The position numbers and the translations under genes are program-made. This document shows, in pieces, positions 26,170 through 34,224 of a stretch of 64,000 nt of DNA; position 1 is the first letter of the stretch, and each line of letters starts with the position of its first letter. This stretch comes from Streptomyces sp. NRRL S-340. GTDB lineage: Bacteria; Actinomycetota; Actinomycetes; Streptomycetales; Streptomycetaceae. Location: the NCBI RefSeq assembly GCF_000720185.1, contig NZ_JOIY01000002.1, positions 1 through 64,000 on the forward strand, written 5' to 3'. Under the pieces are notes generated by a model. It ran no database searches. It was given only the letters and a program-made list of their open reading frames with translations, and was not told the DNA's origin.

Positions 26170-28661
26170 CAGGCGGACTTCCTGATCTCCAGCAGGTCCG
26201 GCACGGGGGCGAGGTCTTCCAGGAGCTGTCCGGTGGCGCCGTCCAGGCGGGCCCGGGTGTGCGCGTCGAGCCGGTCGACCGGTGTCCAGGCGGTGCCGTG
26301 GCGGGCCGCGTCGAGCAGTGCGCGCAGCCGGGCGACGTCGCTGTCCACGGTGGGCAGCAGGTGTGGGGCGCGGCTGGTCAGCAGCGGTTTCAGTACGGTG
26401 AGCAGCTCGCGGGTGCCGTCGAGGTTCGCGTCGGCCGTGGCCAGCTCGGTGCCGCTGCCCTGGTCGGCGTCGCCGGTCAGCTCGAACTGGAGGGTGTTCT
26501 CCAGGATCTCGTGGGCGCGCAGCGGCAGGTCGCCCGGGTCGAACTCCTGGCGGGGGAAGGCCTCGCGCAGACCGGCCGCGTCGGCGGCGAGCCGCCGGGC
26601 CGGCGCCTTGAGCCGGTCGGCGTCCTGTCCGTGCCACAGGCCGTACTCGATGCGGTGGAACCCGGTGAAGTCCTTGTCCTCGACGCCGTCCGGGAGCCCG
26701 TCCGGCCTTCCGTCGATCTTCTTGTCGAAGTCCTCGAAGGTGCCGTAGGCGGCGCCCAGGGAGGAGTAGGTGCGGTGGGCGGTGAGCCAGTCGGCGCGGG
26801 CCGCGCCGAGGTGACCGCCCTGGATGTCGTCGTCGAGCCTGGCGGTCTGGGCGACCAGGGCGGCCAGGCCCTTGCCGACGTACCGCCGGTACTGCGCGAG
26901 CGGTCCGGCCAGGTCCTGCGCGGAGACGGGGACGACCGCCCTCGCCCCCGCACCGCCGCTCACCCGCACGGTTTCGGAGGTGACCGCCTTGCCGCCGGTC
27001 GGTACGCAGCGCCAGGCGTAGCTGCCGCCCGCGACGGTGGCGACGAGGTCGCGGGTGGTGCCGGGGGCCAGGCCCTCGATCTCGCCGTAGACCGCGTTGC
27101 TCGCCGGGTCGATCAGATAGACCTCGGAGGTCTTCGAGCCGGTGTTGTGCATCCGGAAGGTCTGCCGGCCCGTCCGGGGCGCGGTGAAACCCTTGCCGCA
27201 GTCCTTCTCGGACACGGCGACGGTCTGGGCACCGGCGGGCTCGGACCGGCCGAGGGCGACGACGAGCCCGGCCACCACCGCGGGCACGGCCACGACGGCG
27301 ACGGGAACGACCCAGGCGGGACGCCGGCGACGGGTCCGGCCACCCGCGCCGTGCGCGACGGGCGCGTCGGCACCCGGGGTGGCGGGCGCGCCGGCGCCGG
27401 AGCTGGAGTCGGCGCCGGGCGTTGGGTCGGAGCCGGGCGTTGGGTCGGAGCCGGGCCTGGGCTCGCGGGCCGCCGTGGGCTCGGGGGCGGGCGTGGGCCC
27501 GGCCTCGGACAGAGGACCGGCCTCGGCGGCGGGCTCCGGCAGCGGCGCCGGCTCGGCGGGGCCCGGGGCGGCGGAGTCGGCCGACGGGGACTGCGGCTCG
27601 GCGGCCCGCGCCGGACGCGGGTCCGGCGCGGCGGACGGCTCCGGACAGGGCCCGGAACCGGTGGGCGGCGCGGCAGGGGACTCGGAGCGGGCACCGGCCT
27701 CGGACGGCGTACCGGACCCGGAGGGAGTACCGGCCCCGAACGGGGCACCGGACCCGGACGGGGCGGCGGGCTCGGCCGAGCCTGCCGCGGCGGCCGTCGC
27801 GACAGGCTTCGGGGCGGGCGCGGCACTGCTCGCACCCGCGCTCGCGCCCCCCGCCCGGACGCCGCGCACGAACAGGGTCATCACCACGGCGAGGTAGCCG
27901 GCGTAGGCGACGACCTGGACCCACGTCATCGCCGGGGTCAGGTTGAGGACACCCTGGACCAGGGTGCTGTACCAGGAGCCGGCGTCGACGCTGCCGCTGA
28001 GGTCGACGGCGTAGGCCGTGCCCCCGGGCAGGACGCCTCCTTCCTGGAGGTCGCGCAGGCCGTAGCCGAGGACGCCCGCCGCGATCACGATGAGCACGGC
28101 TCCGGTGGCGGTGAAGAACTTGGTGAGGTTGATCTTCAGGACCCGCCGGTACAGACCCCAGCACAGCCCGGCGGCCAGGACCAGCCCGAACCCTGCGCCG
28201 GCCAGCGGGCCTGCGGACTCCCCGGCCGCCCGGGCGGTGGTCCACAGGAACAGGGCGGTCTCCAGGCCCTCGCGGCCCACGGCGAGGAAGGAGGTCAGGA
28301 TCAGCATGCCCGCGCCCATGGCGAGCGCGCCGGTCACCTTCTGCCTGATCTCGCCGGAGAGGCTGCGGGCCGAGCGGCGCATCCAGAAGACCATGGCGGT
28401 GACGAACGCCACGGCGACCACGCTGAGCGCGCCGCCGAACGCCTCCTGCGCCGTCGCCGAGAGGGAGGCCGCGGTGAAGGTGAGGACCGCGCCGAAGCTG
28501 AGCGCCAGCGCGACGGCCGCCAGGACGCCGGTCCACACCTGCGGCAGCCGGGACCTGGCCCCCGCCCTGACCAGGGTCGCCACCAGGATGGAGACGATCA
28601 GCCCGCCTTCGAGTCCTTCCCGCAGCCCGATCAGGAAACTCGGAAACGCGTCGTCCCACAT
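26169..28661 (-). CDS. efeUO: EfeU-EfeO fusion: FTR1-type iron permease joined to periplasmic-type EfeO
   Basis: This single 830-residue protein combines two normally separate proteins. Residues 1-290 are the seven-helix FTR1/EfeU permease with both REGLE motifs (LREGLEGG near 13, [10 protein letters not shown] near 135). A linker of about 170 residues rich in Pro, Ala, Ser, Gly and Glu follows, then one more transmembrane helix ([19 protein letters not shown]). The EfeO part has an N-terminal cupredoxin-like domain (about 490-590) and a C-terminal M75 domain with HRIEYGLW. The fusion would tether the iron-binding EfeO to the permease. GGGAGGG precedes ATG 28661. A degenerate iron box lies 48 bases upstream. 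The linker is typical host composition, not a frameshift artefact. Confidence 0.88.
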   Translation of the reverse strand: MWDDAFPSFLIGLREGLEGGLIVSILVATLVRAGARSRLPQVWTGVLAAVALALSFGAVLTFTAASLSATAQEAFGGALSVVAVAFVTAMVFWMRRSARSLSGEIRQKVTGALAMGAGMLILTSFLAVGREGLETALFLWTTARAAGESAGPLAGAGFGLVLAAGLCWGLYRRVLKINLTKFFTATGAVLIVIAAGVLGYGLRDLQEGGVLPGGTAYAVDLSGSVDAGSWYSTLVQGVLNLTPAMTWVQVVAYAGYLAVVMTLFVRGVRAGGASAGASSAAPAPKPVATAAAAGSAEPAAPSGSGAPFGAGTPSGSGTPSEAGARSESPAAPPTGSGPCPEPSAAPDPRPARAAEPQSPSADSAAPGPAEPAPLPEPAAEAGPLSEAGPTPAPEPTAAREPRPGSDPTPGSDPTPGADSSSGAGAPATPGADAPVAHGAGGRTRRRRPAWVVPVAVVAVPAVVAGLVVALGRSEPAGAQTVAVSEKDCGKGFTAPRTGRQTFRMHNTGSKTSEVYLIDPASNAVYGEIEGLAPGTTRDLVATVAGGSYAWRCVPTGGKAVTSETVRVSGGAGARAVVPVSAQDLAGPLAQYRRYVGKGLAALVAQTARLDDDIQGGHLGAARADWLTAHRTYSSLGAAYGTFEDFDKKIDGRPDGLPDGVEDKDFTGFHRIEYGLWHGQDADRLKAPARRLAADAAGLREAFPRQEFDPGDLPLRAHEILENTLQFELTGDADQGSGTELATADANLDGTRELLTVLKPLLTSRAPHLLPTVDSDVARLRALLDAARHGTAWTPVDRLDAHTRARLDGATGQLLEDLAPVPDLLEIRKSA

Positions 28662-28708
28662 GCCGTGCGGCCCTCCCGGCACACCGCCCCGGCCTCGCTG
28701 GGACCGAC

Positions 28709-28727
28709 TTAGAGAAGGCATGCCTTA
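28709..28727 (-). promoter_or_regulatory. Degenerate iron box (DtxR/IdeR/DmdR type)
   Basis: TTAGAGAAGGCATGCCTTA matches 12 of 19 positions of the consensus TTAGGTTAGGCTAACCTAA, with both outer arms kept. It lies 48 bases before efeUO, as expected for iron repression of that operon. Confidence 0.45.
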
Positions 28728-28743
28728 CTTCGGCACCCATCAT

Positions 28744-28761
28744 GACTACACGCATGTAGTC
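28744..28761. promoter_or_regulatory. BlaI-type inverted repeat, box 1
   Basis: GACTACA-CGCA-TGTAGTC is a perfect 7-4-7 palindrome with the TACA/TGTA core of BlaI/MecI/CopY operators. It lies in the divergent region between efeUO and the DedA gene, 17 bases from the iron box. Confidence 0.6.
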
Positions 28762-28914
28762 GATCGGTCACGAAGCGGCAATGCGCGGGCAAAACCCGCA
28801 GCGGTCCGGCGCACGGACCGGTCCCGACGACGCGGCCCGCGCCGCCGCCCGCACCGATTCACCCGCCGGTTCACCCGTTGGGCCGATCACGGGAACACCG
28901 CACGAGTCGTTTTC

Positions 28915-28951
28915 GTCTACAGTGCAGTAGACGGTCTACAGGGATGTAGTC
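28915..28951 (+). promoter_or_regulatory. Tandem BlaI-type inverted repeats, boxes 2 and 3
   Basis: GTCTACAGTGCAGTAGAC (28915-28932) and GTCTACAGGGATGTAGTC (28934-28951) are adjacent 18-base palindromes sharing TAC-N6-GTA with box 1. They end 59 bases before the DedA start, and a TACAGT -10-like hexamer (28918-28923) is inside the first. A repressor bound here would block the DedA-PAP2-PAP2 operon. Confidence 0.6.
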
Positions 28952-29010
28952 ACTCCGGACTGTCGTTCCGCGCGTCCCCCGCCCTCCCCCGACGGAAAGA
29001 GCCCGCGCCG

Positions 29011-29679
29011 ATGATCACACCCTCGCTCCTGTCCTCACAGCTCGCGGTCAATGTGCTGGACGCCCAGTCGCTGCTGGCCGCCTTCGGCGTGCTGGGCGTC
29101 GGCGTGGTGCTGTTCGCCGAGACGGGACTGCTCGTCGGCTTCTTCCTGCCGGGCGACTCGCTGCTGTTCACCGCGGGACTGCTGTGCACGGGCTCGGCCG
29201 ACCGGGGGGTGCGGCTGTCGCTGGCGCCGCTGCTGCTCGCCGCCGCCGTGGGCGCGCTCGCCGGGTCCCAGTGCGGATACCTGCTGGGCCGCAAGGCCGG
29301 GGGCGCCCTGCTGGCCCGCAGCCGCTCGCCGCGGCTGCACGAGGGCGCGCGGCGCGCCGAGGAACTCCTGGAGCGGTACGGGTTCGCCAAGGCGATCGTG
29401 CTGGCCCGCTTCGTGCCGGTGGTACGGACCGTGCTCAACCCGATGGCGGGCGCGCTGGGCGTGCCGGTGCGGACGTTCACCCTCTGGCAGGTGGCGGGCG
29501 GCCTCGTGTGGAGCATGGGCCTGACCCTCGCGGGGTACGCGCTCGGCTCCTCGGTGCCGGACGTCGACAAGTACCTGCTGCCGGTGATCGCGCTCATCGT
29601 GGTCGTGTCGCTGATCCCGCTCGCCGCAGAGGTGCTGCGCTCCCGGCGCGCCGCGAAGGCGAAGGAGGCACGCGGATGA
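29011..29679 (+). CDS. DedA family membrane protein
   Basis: The 222-residue protein has about five to six hydrophobic segments. It carries the DedA signature: ETGLLVGFFLPGDSLLF near residue 42 with conserved Glu and Asp, and GRKAGGALL plus the FVPVVRTVLNPMAG loop (about 135-150) with the conserved arginines. DedA proteins flip undecaprenyl phosphate or phospholipids across the membrane and depend on the proton gradient. It is the first gene of a coupled operon with two PAP2 phosphatases and lies behind tandem BlaI-type operators. GGAAAGAG lies about ten bases before ATG 29011. Confidence 0.88.
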   Translation: MITPSLLSSQLAVNVLDAQSLLAAFGVLGVGVVLFAETGLLVGFFLPGDSLLFTAGLLCTGSADRGVRLSLAPLLLAAAVGALAGSQCGYLLGRKAGGALLARSRSPRLHEGARRAEELLERYGFAKAIVLARFVPVVRTVLNPMAGALGVPVRTFTLWQVAGGLVWSMGLTLAGYALGSSVPDVDKYLLPVIALIVVVSLIPLAAEVLRSRRAAKAKEARG

Positions 29680-30278
29680 TGCTCGCCCTGTCGGGCGCGT
29701 CGGTCGACGGGTCCCTCTACACGGACGTGGTGGACCTCGCCCGCCGGTCCCCGGCCTGGTTCGACGACACGGTGTCGGCGTGGTCGGCATACGGCCTGGC
29801 CCTGTTCGCCGTGCTGATGCTCGCGGGCTGGTGGCGGGCGCGGCGGGTGGACGCGGCGGCGGCCGTGACCGCGCTGGCGGTGCCGGTGGCCGTGGTCCTC
29901 GCCTACCTCGTGAACTCGCTGGTGAAGGCGGCCGTGCACGAGGTGCGGCCCTGCCGGACCCTGCACGCGGTGACCCTGGAGGCCTGCCCGGCGCGCACCG
30001 ACTGGTCCTTCCCGAGCAATCACGCGGCGATCGCCGCGGCCGCGGCGGTGGCCCTCTTCTTCGTGTCGCGGCGCCTCGGGGCGATCGCCGCCGTCGCCGC
30101 CGTGGCGATGGCGGTCTCCCGGGTCTGGGTCGGCGCGCACTACCCGCACGACGTGGCGGTGGGGCTCGTGGCCGGCGCGCTGGTGGCCTTCGCGGTGATG
30201 CGGGTGGTGCTGCGCAGTCCCGAAGGCCTGGCCCGGCGGATCGCGGCGACCCGGCTGCGCCCGCTGCTCGTCTCATGA
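29676..30278 (+). CDS. PAP2 superfamily membrane phosphatase (first)
   Basis: The 200-residue protein has about five membrane helices and all three PAP2 motifs: KAAVHEVRP, PSNHA (in WSFPSNHAAIAA) and SRVWVGAHYPHDV with the catalytic histidine. Such enzymes dephosphorylate undecaprenyl pyrophosphate or phosphatidic acid at the outer face. AAGGAGG precedes ATG 29676, which overlaps the DedA stop (ATGA). Company with a DedA flippase suggests polyprenyl-phosphate recycling. Confidence 0.88.
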   Translation: MMLALSGASVDGSLYTDVVDLARRSPAWFDDTVSAWSAYGLALFAVLMLAGWWRARRVDAAAAVTALAVPVAVVLAYLVNSLVKAAVHEVRPCRTLHAVTLEACPARTDWSFPSNHAAIAAAAAVALFFVSRRLGAIAAVAAVAMAVSRVWVGAHYPHDVAVGLVAGALVAFAVMRVVLRSPEGLARRIAATRLRPLLVS

Positions 30279-31039
30279 GGCGCCGGGACACGGCCGATCT
30301 GGCGGGCAGTACGGCGCTGGGCGCCTGGGCCGCCTTCACCGTGATCGCCCTGGTCGTCGTGGGCGGGCACGGCGCTCCGTTGCGGGTGGACCGGACGCTG
30401 CTGTCCTGGTCGGCCGGCCACCGTCCCGAGGTGGCGGTGGCCGTGGCCCGGGCGCTGACCGCCACGGGGACGGGTGCCGTGCCGTACCTGCTGGTCGCGC
30501 TGGCCGGGGCGGTCCTCGGCCGCACGGCACGGCAGCGTACGGCCGCGGCGGCCGTGTGCGTGGCCTGCCTGGCCCTGGGGCAGGCGGCGCGCCAGGGGGT
30601 GATGGAGCTGATCACCCGCCCGCGTCCGCCGCGGCAGGACTGGGCGACGCACGCCACGGGCTGGTCGTTCCCGTCCGGTCACACGACCACGTCGGCGGTG
30701 ACCGCCGCGGTGGTGATCCTCGCGGTGGTCCTGCGCGCTCCGCGCGGCCGGGCGGCGCTGTGCCTGGTGACGGGCTGCTGGGGCGCGCTGGTGGGGCTGA
30801 CCCGGGTGTACCTCGGGGTGCACTGGTTCACCGACGTCGTCGGCGGCTGGCTGTTCGCCGCGGGCTGGTTCGGGGTGTGCCTGTGCGCGGCCGTCAAGTG
30901 GCTGCCGCCGCGGTTCGTCACCGCGCTGACGAGTCACGCGCCCGGCCCGGCGGACGCCGCCCTGCCGCCGGACCAGGCCCCTTCCGCCGGACCGGGCCAG
31001 GACCCTCCGGGCCGGCCGGAACGGTCCCGCTCGGCCTGA
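30275..31039 (+). CDS. PAP2 superfamily membrane phosphatase (second)
   Basis: The 254-residue protein has six predicted helices with the three PAP2 motifs MELITRPRPP, PSGHTT (WSFPSGHTTTSA) and LTRVYLGVHWFTDV. A hydrophilic Pro-rich tail of about 40 residues follows the last helix. It overlaps the first PAP2 gene (ATGA). The two copies are clearly diverged (PSNHA versus PSGHTT motif classes), so they probably act on different substrates or steps rather than being a recent duplicate. Confidence 0.88.
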   Translation: MRRRDTADLAGSTALGAWAAFTVIALVVVGGHGAPLRVDRTLLSWSAGHRPEVAVAVARALTATGTGAVPYLLVALAGAVLGRTARQRTAAAAVCVACLALGQAARQGVMELITRPRPPRQDWATHATGWSFPSGHTTTSAVTAAVVILAVVLRAPRGRAALCLVTGCWGALVGLTRVYLGVHWFTDVVGGWLFAAGWFGVCLCAAVKWLPPRFVTALTSHAPGPADAALPPDQAPSAGPGQDPPGRPERSRSA

Positions 31040-31126
31040 CGCCCCGGACCGCACCGCTCCGTCCCGGGACCGCCCTCGTCCGCCTCCGCCCGCCCCGCTC
31101 AGCCCGGCGGACTGCACACCCCTGTC

Positions 31127-32074
31127 TCACACCGCCCTGCGGCGGATCAGGACGCCCAGCACCAGCAGGCCCGGCACCAGCGGCAGCCAGACCGTCAGCA
31201 GGCGGTAGCCGAGGACGGCGGAGGCCGCGGTGGCGGCCGGTGCGCCGGAAGTGGTCAGGGCGAAGGCGAGCGCCGCGTCCAGGGAGCCGAGCCCGCCGGG
31301 CGTGGGCAGCAGGGCGGCGGCACTGCTGGCGGCGAGATAGAGGAGCGCCACCCGGACCGGCGGCAGGGGCAGCCCGACGGCCTGCACGACGGAGACGAGG
31401 ACCAGGCAGTGCGCCGCCGCGAAGGCGAGCGAGCCTCCCCACAGGGCGGCGGCCCGCTGCGGCCGGCGGTGCACGGCCCGGACGTCCGTCCCCAGCGTCG
31501 CGACGGCGCGTGCGCACCGGGACCTGAGCGGGCCGCGCAGCACCACCGTCACCAGGACGACGGCGGCCAGGGCCCCGGCCACCGCGGTGACCGGGACGTG
31601 CGGGAACCGCAGGACGCCGGGGCAGGCAGCGGCGAGCACGGCGATCAGCGCCGCGCGGGCCAGGGCACCGGCCGCGGCCTTGACCGCGAGGGCGCTCGCC
31701 GAGCGCGAGGCGGGCAGCCCGCAGCGCATCAGGAACCGCAGGTTGACCGCCCCCGCGCCCAGTCCCGCGGGCAGCACGTGGTTGGCGGCCGAGGCGGCGA
31801 ACTGCGCGGCCAGCAGCCGGGCCCGGGGCAGCCGTTCGGCCACGGCTCCCTGCTGTGCCAGGGCCGCGCACCCCCAGGTGGCCAGGGCGGCGCTCGCACC
31901 CACCAGCAGCCATCCCTGGTCGGCGACGGCGAGCCGGTCGGCACCGGACTCGAGGACGGGCCAGTGCCGCTGCCCGAGGTACACGGCGCACAGCAGCACC
32001 GCGAGCATGACGCCGGTGTGCCACCAGGTACGGCGGCGCAGTGCGGCGGGGCGGGTGAGCAGCGGTGAGGTCAT
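31127..32074 (-). CDS. Lysylphosphatidylglycerol-synthase-type (flippase-like) membrane protein
   Basis: The 315-residue protein has about eight membrane helices and resembles the transmembrane domain of MprF-type proteins. NHVLPAGLGAGAVNLRFLM near residue 95 and LLPTPGGLGSLDAAL near 255 are its two re-entrant-type conserved loops. There is no aminoacyltransferase domain. Stand-alone members are thought to move lipids or lipid-linked sugars. It overlaps the glycosyltransferase gene upstream by ATGA, suggesting that it handles that enzyme's lipid donor or product. Confidence 0.8.
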   Translation of the reverse strand: MTSPLLTRPAALRRRTWWHTGVMLAVLLCAVYLGQRHWPVLESGADRLAVADQGWLLVGASAALATWGCAALAQQGAVAERLPRARLLAAQFAASAANHVLPAGLGAGAVNLRFLMRCGLPASRSASALAVKAAAGALARAALIAVLAAACPGVLRFPHVPVTAVAGALAAVVLVTVVLRGPLRSRCARAVATLGTDVRAVHRRPQRAAALWGGSLAFAAAHCLVLVSVVQAVGLPLPPVRVALLYLAASSAAALLPTPGGLGSLDAALAFALTTSGAPAATAASAVLGYRLLTVWLPLVPGLLVLGVLIRRRAV

Positions 32075-33567
32075 GTGGCGGGGCCCTTCTGCGCCGTCGG
32101 CGCGACGTACAGGAGGAGGCCGCCGAGTCGGTGGGCCGGCCAGCCGCGGGCGTACGCGGGCGGGGTGCCGCCCGCCGGGGTGAGTGTGGCGACCGGGATC
32201 CGTCGTGCGGTCTCCTCGATGGCGGCGCGGGTGGAGTTGGCGTTGTGGCCGTCCGTCGCGGCGGAGCCGCAGCCGGCGTAGAACGCGACGGGGATGGCGT
32301 CCTGACCGGTCAGCAGGCAGGGCGGGCGCACCCCGAGGGCGTGCAGCGCCCCGGCGGTGCGGTGCCAGGCGCGGCGGTCGGCGGTGGTGCGGGTGACGGT
32401 GCGGTCGAGGACGGCGTACTGGACCGCCAGGTGCACGGCGAGCGCGAGGACGGCGAGGCTCAGGGCGGCCGGCCGCCAGGTGCCCCGGGGGGTGATGACG
32501 AGGTGGAGGACGGCGTCGGCGGCGGGGACGGCGAGCAGGGCGTAGGCGGGCAGGAGGAAGCGGGGGGCGGCGTAGCCGATCAGGAACAGGTACGGGAAGG
32601 CCGCCGCGGCGGCGCAGACGAGCGCGGTCCGGGTGGGGGCGGCGCGCCGGGCGCGGCGGGCGAGGAGCAGGCCCAGCAGGGCGAGCACGGGCAGGACGTA
32701 CCACCATGCGGTGACCAGGGGGGCGGGCAGCGCCCCGGTGCACGGGCGGCACAGGGTCCGCCCGCCCAGGCTGCGCAGTTGGTCGGTGACGGCGAAGTGC
32801 AGGCCGAGGCCGTCCTGGATGGCGGAGGCGTCGGCGAGCCGCCGCAGCGGGCCGCCGTGGCCGGCGTAGGCCTCGGCGGCCCATTCGCCGCAGCCGGCGG
32901 CCAGACCGGCCAGGAGTGCGGCGAACGGTCTCCAGCGGCGTCCGGGGACGGCGAGGACGAGCAGCGGGAGCGCGATCCAGACCGCGTCCACCGGGCGCAT
33001 CAGGGCCATCAGGGCGGCGGTGCCCGCCAGTCCGGCGTGGGCGGCGCGGTCGCGGGGATCCGCGCGGGCGCGCACGAAGCAGCCCGCGCAGGCGAGCGCG
33101 CCGACGGCCACCCAGTAGTTGGGCATGGCCTGCGGGCCGTAGAAGAGGGTGACCCACAAGGAGGCGTACAGGGCGCCCGCGAGGGCGAGGACGCGGGCGG
33201 GGAAGAGCCGGCGCCACACCCGCAGGGCCAGGTACAGCGCGAGGCCCGACAGCAGGGCGAGGCAGATCCGCAGCAGTGCCGTGGAGGACGACCAGGAGGC
33301 GACGGGGGCGACCAGGAGCGGGACGCCGCGGGCGCGGGGGGCGCTGAAGAAGGCGGCGGGGGCGTGCGGGCTGACCTGGCTGACGTAGACGGTCTCGTCC
33401 CAGCCGAGGCCCATGCCGGGGTGTACGAGGAGGACTTGCGCCAGGGTGAACGCGGCGGCCACGGCCGCGACCGGCAGAGCGCCGGTGCGGCGCCCCGCCC
33501 TGCCGGGGCCGGGCGCCGGTGCGGGTCGCCCGATGCCGGCGAGTACGGCGTGCGTGCGGTCGGCCAT
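32071..33567 (-). CDS. GT-C fold glycosyltransferase (ArnT/PMT-like)
   Basis: The 498-residue protein has about eleven to twelve helices. An early acidic motif LGWDETVYV sits in the first outer loop (about residue 55), as in polyprenyl-phosphate-sugar-dependent GT-C enzymes, and there is a soluble C-terminal region of about 110 residues. It should transfer a sugar from a lipid carrier to an extracellular acceptor. ATG 33567 follows AGGGG by five bases; a GTG six bases upstream is the alternative. A BlaI-type palindrome lies 14 bases upstream and contains a TACAGT -10-like hexamer on this strand. Confidence 0.8.
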   Translation of the reverse strand: MADRTHAVLAGIGRPAPAPGPGRAGRRTGALPVAAVAAAFTLAQVLLVHPGMGLGWDETVYVSQVSPHAPAAFFSAPRARGVPLLVAPVASWSSSTALLRICLALLSGLALYLALRVWRRLFPARVLALAGALYASLWVTLFYGPQAMPNYWVAVGALACAGCFVRARADPRDRAAHAGLAGTAALMALMRPVDAVWIALPLLVLAVPGRRWRPFAALLAGLAAGCGEWAAEAYAGHGGPLRRLADASAIQDGLGLHFAVTDQLRSLGGRTLCRPCTGALPAPLVTAWWYVLPVLALLGLLLARRARRAAPTRTALVCAAAAAFPYLFLIGYAAPRFLLPAYALLAVPAADAVLHLVITPRGTWRPAALSLAVLALAVHLAVQYAVLDRTVTRTTADRRAWHRTAGALHALGVRPPCLLTGQDAIPVAFYAGCGSAATDGHNANSTRAAIEETARRIPVATLTPAGGTPPAYARGWPAHRLGGLLLYVAPTAQKGPAT

Positions 33568-33580
33568 CTCCACCCCTCGT

Positions 33581-33597
33581 CCCTACGCACTGTAGGG
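33581..33597. promoter_or_regulatory. BlaI-type palindrome in front of the GT-C gene
   Basis: CCCTACG-CAC-TGTAGGG is a near-perfect 7-3-7 palindrome. It is identical at 15 of 17 positions to the site in front of blaI (33816-33832), with a TAC-N5-GTA core. Confidence 0.65.
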
Positions 33598-33815
33598 TTT
33601 CTGACTTCACAGTGTGCGGGAGCGGTGCGGGAATCGGGCAGGGCGCCGGGGAACCGCGGGGGAAACATCGCGGAAAATCCGGCGGACCCACGGGACGTCA
33701 CCGGCAGGAACGCACCGGCGGCCGGGACAGGAGAGAGGCACGAGCGGCGGATCACGGACAAGTTACCCCGTCTCGGGGCGTTCCGCCGGGCGGGACACCG
33801 CCGGACACGGGGCAT

Positions 33816-33833
33816 CCCTACGCGCTGTAAGGT
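33816..33833 (+). promoter_or_regulatory. blaI promoter-operator
   Basis: The palindrome CCCTACG-CGC-TGTAAGG (33816-33832) overlaps the -10 box TAAGGT (33828-33833). That box lies exactly seven bases before ATG 33841, so blaI is probably leaderless and autorepressed. The sequence between the two palindromes (33598-33815) shows no gene. Confidence 0.65.
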
Positions 33834-33840
33834 TGAGGGC

Positions 33841-34224
33841 ATGGCTGGCAGAGGGCCTCACGGCAGGACGGAACGGCGCAGTCCGGGCGAGTTGGAGAGC
33901 GAGGTCCTCGCCGCGCTGTGGTCCACGGAACGCCCCCTGACCCCGGCCGAGATCCAGCTGGAACTCGGTGGCGACCTGGCCTACAACACCGTGCACACCA
34001 TCCTCAAACGGCTCTACGACAAGGGCCTGGTGCTGCGGGAGGTGGACGGACGAAGGGGCGCCTACCGGCCCGCGAAGAACGCCGCCGAGCTGACCGCCCA
34101 GGCCATGCACGAGGCGCTGGACCGCGGCCCCGATCCGATCGCCGCGCTGCAGCAGTTCGTGACCGGGCTGAGCGCCGAGGAGGAACGGGCCCTGCGCGAG
34201 CTGCTCGCGGGAGGGGCGGCGTGA
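33841..34224 (+). CDS. blaI: BlaI/MecI/CopY family repressor
   Basis: The 127-residue protein has a winged helix at about 17-85 (LESEVLAALWSTERPLTPAE, AYNTVHTILKRLYDKGLV, RPAKNAAEL) and a C-terminal dimerisation helix with ALDRGPDP. Family members bind TACA/TGTA palindromes as dimers and are inactivated by cleavage through a partner M56 protease. That partner follows immediately (GTGA overlap). Promoter and operator overlap directly in front of the gene, implying autoregulation. The likely regulon is the neighbouring envelope genes. Confidence 0.92.
   Translation: MAGRGPHGRTERRSPGELESEVLAALWSTERPLTPAEIQLELGGDLAYNTVHTILKRLYDKGLVLREVDGRRGAYRPAKNAAELTAQAMHEALDRGPDPIAALQQFVTGLSAEEERALRELLAGGAA

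Larger units (their letters stand above)
28662..29010. other. 349-base divergent regulatory region
   Basis: Beyond the iron box and three BlaI-type palindromes noted separately, the stretch 28762-28914 is GC-rich with no gene or repeat that I can support. Confidence 0.4.

Noticed and set aside
26160..28712. Plus-strand open frame of 850 codons opposite efeUO
   Set aside because: Complementary shadow of the real gene. The real strand has two REGLE motifs, membrane helices and a coupled neighbour.
24811..28755. Single 1314-codon gene spanning efeB and efeUO on the minus strand
   Set aside because: The frame is open through the efeUO region only as a shadow. The efeB part begins at the TGATG overlap at 26169, while efeUO uses another frame with the clear EfeU/EfeO motifs.
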